Assembly: GCA_019056595.1 (NCBI GenBank)
Contig: CP036163.1
Location: forward strand, 310,001 to 374,000
DNA: 64,000 bases
Reading direction: 5' to 3'
Source: Pectobacterium atrosepticum
Lineage (GTDB): Bacteria; Pseudomonadota; Gammaproteobacteria; Enterobacterales; Enterobacteriaceae
In this document: one piece after another, positions 59,072 through 64,000 of the stretch
Layout: each line of letters opens with the position of its first letter
Position numbering within the stretch: the stretch's first letter is position 1
Position numbers and translations under genes: made by a program
Notes under the pieces: model-generated
What the model was told of the DNA's origin: nothing
The model's input: the letters and a program-made list of their open reading frames with translations, nothing else
Databases searched by the model: none

Positions 59072-60633
59072 CAGAAAATCTCCTTTGCATGGTGCGCGCT
59101 GGCAATGGCTCGCAGTACGGCCCGGGCTTTATTGCGTGTTTCGTCGGCTTCGGCTTGAGGGTTAGAATCCAGCACCACGCCCGCACCGGCCTGAACAGTG
59201 GCAATACCGTCTTCGACATAGGCGGAGCGAATGACGATGCAGGTGTCCAGGTCGCCGTGAGCGGTGAAGTAGCCCACCGCGCCGCCGTAGCTGCCGCGTC
59301 GGGTTTTCTCACTTTCGGCAATCAGCTGCATGGCCCGAACTTTCGGCGCGCCGCTTAGCGTGCCCATATTCATGCAGGCGCGGTAGGCGTGCAGCACATC
59401 TAAATCTTCACGCAATGTCCCCACAACGCGGGAGACCAGATGCATGACAAAGGAATAGCGGTCCACTTTGGTCAAGTCAGCAACGTAACGGCTACCCGGC
59501 TGACAGATGCGCGCCAGATCGTTACGGGCTAAATCTACCAGCATCAAATGCTCAGCCAGCTCTTTATGGTCGGTACGCATTTCCAGTTCAATACGGCTAT
59601 CGAGATCGCGATCCAGCGAGCCATCGGCACGGCGACCGCGCGGGCGAGTACCGGCAATCGGATAGATTTCGATTTGACGGCTGTCTGCATCGTATTTCAG
59701 CGAGCTTTCCGGCGAGGCACCGAACAACGTGAAGTCTTGATCCTGCATGTAAAACATGTAAGGGCTGGGATTGCTATCCTTCAGCGTTTGGTAGGCGGCC
59801 AGCGGTGAAGGACACGGCAGAGAGAAACGACGTGACGGCACGACCTGGAAAATTTCACCGATGCGGATAGCTTCCTGCATCTGGCTGACGACTTCCCCGA
59901 AAGCCTCATCGCTCTGGTTGCAGCTCAGCGTCATGTCTTCGATGGACTGACGCGGCAGCGCGGGCGCGGGCTGAGTGAGCTGAAGTTGCAGCTGTTCCAG
60001 ACGCTGTTGCAGACGCTGCTTTTCGCTATGGTTCGGTGTAAACAGGCTGGCTTGCAGAGCGGTCACACGTTTTTGGTGGTCAAGCACCAGCAGCGTTTCT
60101 GCCAGATAGAAGCAAAAATCCGGGCAACGCTGCTGCTGGTTCAGCGCAGGTAATTCTTCAAACCCGGCGACCAGATCGTAGGCGAACAGGCCGCCGAGAA
60201 ACATAGCTTCACGCTCATCTATCGGGCAGGCGACCAGCGTCAGAATCTGACGTAAGGCGTCAAACACGGACAGCGAACGCAGGCGAGCATCTTCGTCCTG
60301 CATGGCGTCTGCCAGTGGGAACGTGAGTTCACGACCGTTCGGACGCGGCTGATTGATAATCTCCACTGGCAGCGCGGCATCCAGAAGCGGCAGAAGGCTG
60401 GCGCCGTTTGCCGTGAGTGCCTGAATGGAAACGTGCTGACCCAGTGCGGTGATGCGTAGTGCGCTATCTACGATCAACAGGCTTTTCAGGTTTTCCTTGC
60501 TGTCGATTTCAGCCGACTCTAACAGCAACGTTGCCGGTCTGGCACCGCAGAGCTGATGGAAGATGGCGCTGGGGTCGTTACGGTAAACGGCCTCAATACG
60601 CAGCAGTTCCAGTTTAGGTTGTGTTGTTTGCAT
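59071..60633 (-). CDS. trpE: Anthranilate synthase component I
   Basis: TrpE makes anthranilate from chorismate and is the feedback-inhibited entry step. The 520-aa protein has the N-terminal tryptophan-binding LLESAEIDS segment near residue 38, and the chorismate-binding C-terminal half with [26 protein letters not shown] and [11 protein letters not shown]. It follows the attenuator of the trp leader. Confidence 0.97.
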   Translation of the reverse strand: MQTTQPKLELLRIEAVYRNDPSAIFHQLCGARPATLLLESAEIDSKENLKSLLIVDSALRITALGQHVSIQALTANGASLLPLLDAALPVEIINQPRPNGRELTFPLADAMQDEDARLRSLSVFDALRQILTLVACPIDEREAMFLGGLFAYDLVAGFEELPALNQQQRCPDFCFYLAETLLVLDHQKRVTALQASLFTPNHSEKQRLQQRLEQLQLQLTQPAPALPRQSIEDMTLSCNQSDEAFGEVVSQMQEAIRIGEIFQVVPSRRFSLPCPSPLAAYQTLKDSNPSPYMFYMQDQDFTLFGASPESSLKYDADSRQIEIYPIAGTRPRGRRADGSLDRDLDSRIELEMRTDHKELAEHLMLVDLARNDLARICQPGSRYVADLTKVDRYSFVMHLVSRVVGTLREDLDVLHAYRACMNMGTLSGAPKVRAMQLIAESEKTRRGSYGGAVGYFTAHGDLDTCIVIRSAYVEDGIATVQAGAGVVLDSNPQAEADETRNKARAVLRAIASAHHAKEIF

Positions 60634-60664
60634 TCTTGCTACCCGTTTAATGTTGTGACCATCA

Positions 60665-60692
60665 AATAAAAAGCCCGCTTAGTTAAGCGGGC
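60665..60692 (-). terminator. trp attenuator
   Basis: GCCCGCTT-AACT-AAGCGGGC followed by TTTTTATT on the minus strand is an intrinsic terminator 32 bases before trpE. It lies 39 bases after the leader-peptide stop and is the expected regulated 3:4 hairpin. Confidence 0.92.
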
Positions 60693-60730
60693 CTGGGAAT
60701 ATCTGCATGTGTGATAACAGCGATGCGTGA

Positions 60731-60793
60731 TTAGTCCACCCGCGAGAGGGAAGAGCGCCACCAACCATGCTTCATCATTTTCTGCGTTGCCAT
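60731..60793 (-). CDS. trpL: trp operon leader peptide
   Basis: A 20-aa leader peptide, MATQKMMKHGWWRSSLSRVD, has tandem Trp codons at positions 11-12 followed by Arg, the same GWWR core as E. coli TrpL (14 aa), with a longer C-terminus. Translation through WW would control formation of the attenuator at 60665-60692. The start is the ATG nine bases after GTGAG; two other in-frame ATGs lie just upstream. Confidence 0.9.
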   Translation of the reverse strand: MATQKMMKHGWWRSSLSRVD

Positions 60794-60845
60794 TATCATC
60801 ATCTCACTGTTTGTATACTGATTACTGTCTGCGCACTGCGCTTGT

Positions 60846-60879
60846 GTACTAGTTAACTGGTTCGGGGATAAAATGTCAA
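60846..60879 (-). promoter_or_regulatory. trp promoter and TrpR operator
   Basis: On the minus strand TTGACA and TTAACT are 17 bases apart. The -10 region lies inside GAACCAGTTAACTAGTAC, which agrees closely with the E. coli trp operator (GAACTAGTTAACTAGTAC), so TrpR would block polymerase directly. Confidence 0.93.
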
Positions 60880-60936
60880 CACCTTCAATAGGATTATTTT
60901 ATCGATGCTTTACATCATAAAAAGGCAGCAGTTATG

Positions 60937-61974
60937 TCATTTCATAGGCAAGCATGCCTTCTTACAACCTCTTTCACGAAAGAACCCAGGAGATGACCTG
61001 AACCAGCGTAGGCATGCACGGTGGAAACTACTGAGATCTTTATATCCAACCAATTCAGCAACTTGAGAAAGCGAATATTGGCTATATATGAGATAATATT
61101 CTGCAAGATTCATTTTAACGTCCTCAAGTATATCCTTGAAATAAGCCCCTTCTTCTTCCAGACGCCTCTGTAATGTCCGGGGAGTCATAAAAAGGTCAGA
61201 TGCGACAGAATGAATATTGCACGAACCGGTTTCTAGTTTTTTGTTAATGCTGTCTCTTACTCGGCTCTTTATTGTTTTATTAAAAAGAATGTCGATCAAG
61301 CAGGTTGCGTGTTTTTCATGCAATTTGAAAAGTGACGCATTGGAAGTAACCAATGGCATTAACAGGATCTCTGCATTCAGATAAACACAATTTCGATGTG
61401 TGCCAAAGGTCATTGGGCAAGCAAATAGCGTTTCATATTTTCTTATGCCATAGGGTTGTGGATAACTAAATTCCATGGAAGAAAAATGAGTAAAATTAGC
61501 AGCAGTGAGCCACTGACAATAAGCCAGTAAACTGGCAACCGTTAATTCATGAAATTGACGAGTGATTTCTTTGTTTTTATCTTGTGGGTAAAGATAAGTA
61601 AATCCTATGCAGTATGTGTTTGTGTTTTTCTTATCTAACGTTAGCTGACAGCCGCTGTATAACAGTCTAGAAAAACGGCAAAGGCATTCAAGTGCATGTA
61701 ATAAATTGTCACTACTCATCATAATATAATTAACGATATCATAATCACCAGGGTGAAAGTATTCATAAGATAGTAACCCAAAACTTTCTTTTCCCTGACT
61801 GGCATAGGCAATGTTAAGCAATTTTTGAATGTTATAAACACTGGTGAATTCATCACCGATTTCTTCACTCCTATAGCGTATTGTTGCATCGTTTGATAGC
61901 GCGTCTACGATTACCCCTTCCTTTTTTAATATATTCTCTAATGATGTTATATATTTTTTTCTTATTAAATACAT
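60937..61974 (-). CDS. AraC/XylS-family regulator with AraC-binding-type N-terminal domain
   Basis: The 345-aa protein has a C-terminal AraC-type double helix-turn-helix (last ~100 residues, with SVASDLFMTPRTLQRRLEEEG and LSQVAELVGYKDLSSFHRACLRWF) and a long N-terminal domain of the kind found in OruR/virulence regulators (LLSYEYFHPGDYDIVNYIMMSS). I start at MYLIRKKYI, 10 bases after AAGGAG; an ATG 13 codons earlier has no good site. DNA is AT-rich, unlike the trp operon beside it, suggesting acquired DNA. It diverges from the glycosyltransferase gene and is its likely regulator (inference). Confidence 0.88.
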   Translation of the reverse strand: MYLIRKKYITSLENILKKEGVIVDALSNDATIRYRSEEIGDEFTSVYNIQKLLNIAYASQGKESFGLLSYEYFHPGDYDIVNYIMMSSDNLLHALECLCRFSRLLYSGCQLTLDKKNTNTYCIGFTYLYPQDKNKEITRQFHELTVASLLAYCQWLTAANFTHFSSMEFSYPQPYGIRKYETLFACPMTFGTHRNCVYLNAEILLMPLVTSNASLFKLHEKHATCLIDILFNKTIKSRVRDSINKKLETGSCNIHSVASDLFMTPRTLQRRLEEEGAYFKDILEDVKMNLAEYYLIYSQYSLSQVAELVGYKDLSSFHRACLRWFRSSPGFFRERGCKKACLPMK

Positions 61975-62292
61975 GGTGGGTACACTCCTTGTTTTATTTT
62001 TTATCTCATCCAATAAGTAACTTTATGGGAACAGGTTTAATTTATCAAAAATGTCATTTAATGGCAAATAAGTGTCATCGTTAAACATTGTCAAATGTAG
62101 AATATTTTTTTTGGCATAGATAATCAAAATAATGTCATCATTTCCCTTAATAATAAATCGGCGAATAAGATATTAATATTGCGTTAATCATGATGATTAT
62201 CATCATTCAGGGCGTGTTTTGATATCACCATCTTAATGGTGTGAAAACTATCACCCCCTGATTATTACAAATATTTCTTAATGGGGCTTTTA
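61975..62292. other. AT-rich divergent control region of the regulator/glycosyltransferase pair
   Basis: No gene is seen in this 318-base gap. TGTCAT/TGTCAA motifs at 62052, 62073, 62089 and 62133 are candidate regulator sites, the first two 21 bases apart. A GGGG sequence lies six bases before the glycosyltransferase ATG. Confidence 0.5.
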
Positions 62293-64000
62293 ATGTTTGA
62301 ATTTATCTCTCTTGATAGGGATGGTGTTTTATATATTGCTGCTTTCTTGGTGATAATAAGATCTGTGTCACTCTATATTTTTTCGAAAGGAAACAATGTT
62401 GATAAGGCCAATGTCAACATATTGATGCTGGTTTTTTTTCTGCTCTTTATGACAGCATCCTCCCTTTCATCGTGGCCGCTTATTTATTTTTTGGCACTGT
62501 TTTTCGTCGGCAGTATTATCTCTTTCACATGGTTCACATACTCAGGAATGATAACCCCGTTTGGGTCGGGACTTACAGCAATTAGCACTACTTTGCTTTT
62601 ATGTCTGCTCAGCTACATGCTTTCTTTTTATGAAACGTTTGTCGAACATGGTTTTCAGGCTATTTTTATTGCTATTTTTTTATTTTCGATAATAACATCG
62701 ATTTATTCATTTTACTATTTGCCATTTTCTCAAAACTCCTTGTTTTATCTTAATTTCAAGAGAAATAAAAAAGTGATGCATATCCAGAGTGTTAGTGAAG
62801 TCTACTCACCCAAAGTCACTATCCATCTGCCTTGCTATTCTGAACCGCCAGAAATAGTAATCAATACGCTGAATAGTATTTCCGCATTAGATTATGACAA
62901 TTATGAAGTTATCGTCATAGATAATAACACTCGGGATGAAACACTCTGGAAACCCGTGGAAAAACACTGTAGCATGTTGGGTGAGAAATTCAGATTTTAT
63001 CATGTTCCTGTACTAGCAGGAGCAAAAGCTGGAGCATTGAATTATGCATTGAAAATCACGTCTTCTGATACTGAGTTGATCGCTGTTATTGATGCGGATT
63101 ATATCACCGAACCCGATTTTATTCGACGCTACGTCAAAATTTTTAAAGATGAAAACGTCGGTTTTGTTCAGACTAGCCATGATTACTATAATCATCAATC
63201 AAGCCCTGTTATGGAAGGCGCCTATTATTTCTGGACATTATTCCATAAAATAGAACTGCCATCATATACCGAAATTAACGCTGCATTTACCGTCGGGACG
63301 ATGTGTATTTTGAGGCGGAATATATTGGAGAAGGTAGGAGGGTGGGATGAAACTGCATTGACAGAGGATTCTGAGCTTGCAGTAAGAATGCATGCGCAGG
63401 GATATATAGGTTACGTATTCGCTGATACGGTAGGAAGAGGACTGATTCCTACAACTTTTTCTGATATGAAAAAACAGCAAGTTAGATGGACTGCGGGGCC
63501 TGTTCAACAATTACTTAAACATTGGCGGCTGTACTTCGGTTTTTCGAGTGAAAATAAAATGACCCTCAATCAAAGAGTCATGGAAATTAGACATAGTACA
63601 TCCAGAATCAAACCCGTTTTTTCGCTAATATCACTTCATATTATGGTGGTGGTGAGCTTCTTTCTCTTGAGCGGGAATGTTTATTTATCTATTCCTTATG
63701 AATTTATCGTTTTCTTTTTATGCATGTTGATAAGCACCTTTATTGAAAAAATGGCCTATTTTAGATTATTTAATTGCTCAGGGATTCTTCCCGTTTTCTA
63801 TCATGGGATTATGGCTCGGGCGTTAGAGTGGACTTTTATTTACGGAGTCATTTCATCACTGTTTGGTTTTTCAATGAAATGGGATAGGACAAATAAATTT
63901 GAAAATTCGAAGAGCATTAAGCGTGCATTTTTAGCATCAAAAATAGAGGTGGTAATGAGTGTCTTTTTTTTCTTATACTCATTTTTTTTATTATCCGGAA
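62293..64000 (+). CDS. Processive family-2 glycosyltransferase, cellulose-synthase-like (3' truncated by window)
   Basis: The frame is open from here to the window end (569 codons and continuing). Four to five N-terminal membrane helices (residues ~10-155) precede a GT-A domain with VTIHLPCYSEPPEIV, the nucleotide-binding VIDNN, the DAD metal motif at 267-269, TED at 357-359 and QQVRW at 395-399, the D,D,D,Q(Q/R)XRW pattern of processive beta-glycosyltransferases such as BcsA, HasA and NodC. More membrane helices follow from ~435. It probably makes or extrudes a polysaccharide. The sugar and polymer are unknown, and the C-terminal part cannot be seen. Confidence 0.85.
   Translation, partial: MFEFISLDRDGVLYIAAFLVIIRSVSLYIFSKGNNVDKANVNILMLVFFLLFMTASSLSSWPLIYFLALFFVGSIISFTWFTYSGMITPFGSGLTAISTTLLLCLLSYMLSFYETFVEHGFQAIFIAIFLFSIITSIYSFYYLPFSQNSLFYLNFKRNKKVMHIQSVSEVYSPKVTIHLPCYSEPPEIVINTLNSISALDYDNYEVIVIDNNTRDETLWKPVEKHCSMLGEKFRFYHVPVLAGAKAGALNYALKITSSDTELIAVIDADYITEPDFIRRYVKIFKDENVGFVQTSHDYYNHQSSPVMEGAYYFWTLFHKIELPSYTEINAAFTVGTMCILRRNILEKVGGWDETALTEDSELAVRMHAQGYIGYVFADTVGRGLIPTTFSDMKKQQVRWTAGPVQQLLKHWRLYFGFSSENKMTLNQRVMEIRHSTSRIKPVFSLISLHIMVVVSFFLLSGNVYLSIPYEFIVFFLCMLISTFIEKMAYFRLFNCSGILPVFYHGIMARALEWTFIYGVISSLFGFSMKWDRTNKFENSKSIKRAFLASKIEVVMSVFFFLYSFFLLSG

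Overview
The window looks like chromosomal DNA of a plant-associated enterobacterium, most likely Pectobacterium. Core gene order follows the E. coli yeaG-gapA-ansA-sppA segment, the tyrT-purU-ychJ-rssAB-galU-hns-tdk-adhE-opp-cls-tonB-ompW segment and trpABCDE, but with soft-rot features: a KdgM-type oligogalacturonate porin between ompW and trpA, unfused trpG and trpD, fused trpCF, tandem oppA genes and ERIC elements of the Yersinia/Pectobacterium kind. This rests on recognition of proteins and gene order only; no search was run.

Layout. 1-5.1 kb: a minus-strand seven-gene sugar operon (phosphofructokinase-like kinase, PTS IIB, UlaA-type IIC, a 92-aa unknown, IIA, a P-loop kinase and a LacD-type aldolase), separated from divergent dadA by a region with two consensus CRP sites. 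5.5-8.1 kb: dadA, whose 3' end runs into an ERIC element, and a Bcr/CflA transporter. 8.3-18.7 kb: yeaH-yeaG behind a consensus sigma-54 promoter, mipA, yeaE, yeaD, gapA, msrB, yeaC, pncA and ansA. 18.8-26.1 kb: an ERIC carrying three insertion modules, sppA, ydjA, topB-ynjH, xthA and a UPF0126/TRIC-family gene behind a tandem glycine riboswitch. 26.1-35.6 kb: tRNA-Tyr with a partial downstream repeat, purU, ychJ, rssA, rssB, galU, hns, tdk and adhE. 35.6-44.1 kb: a 1-kb gene-free region with an orphan Fur box, then oppA-oppA-oppBCDF. 44.1-53.6 kb: yciU, cls, yciY, a chemoreceptor, yciI, tonB, yciA, yciB, yciC, ompW and the KdgM-like porin. 53.9-60.9 kb: the trp operon with terminator, attenuator, 20-residue leader peptide and TrpR-type operator-promoter. 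60.9-64 kb: an AT-rich segment with an AraC-type regulator divergent from a processive family-2 glycosyltransferase cut by the window end.

Most coding content is ordinary housekeeping. The more unusual signals are (i) the PTS-kinase-aldolase operon, whose phosphofructokinase homologue has changes at substrate-binding positions; (ii) a 70-80 bp insertion module, seen in five copies, that keeps a four-hairpin architecture while its stem sequences change; (iii) an ERIC-derived segment in the loop of a glycine riboswitch aptamer; (iv) a repeat of the tRNA-Tyr 3' end recalling E. coli rtT; (v) the orphan Fur box; and (vi) the AraC/glycosyltransferase pair.
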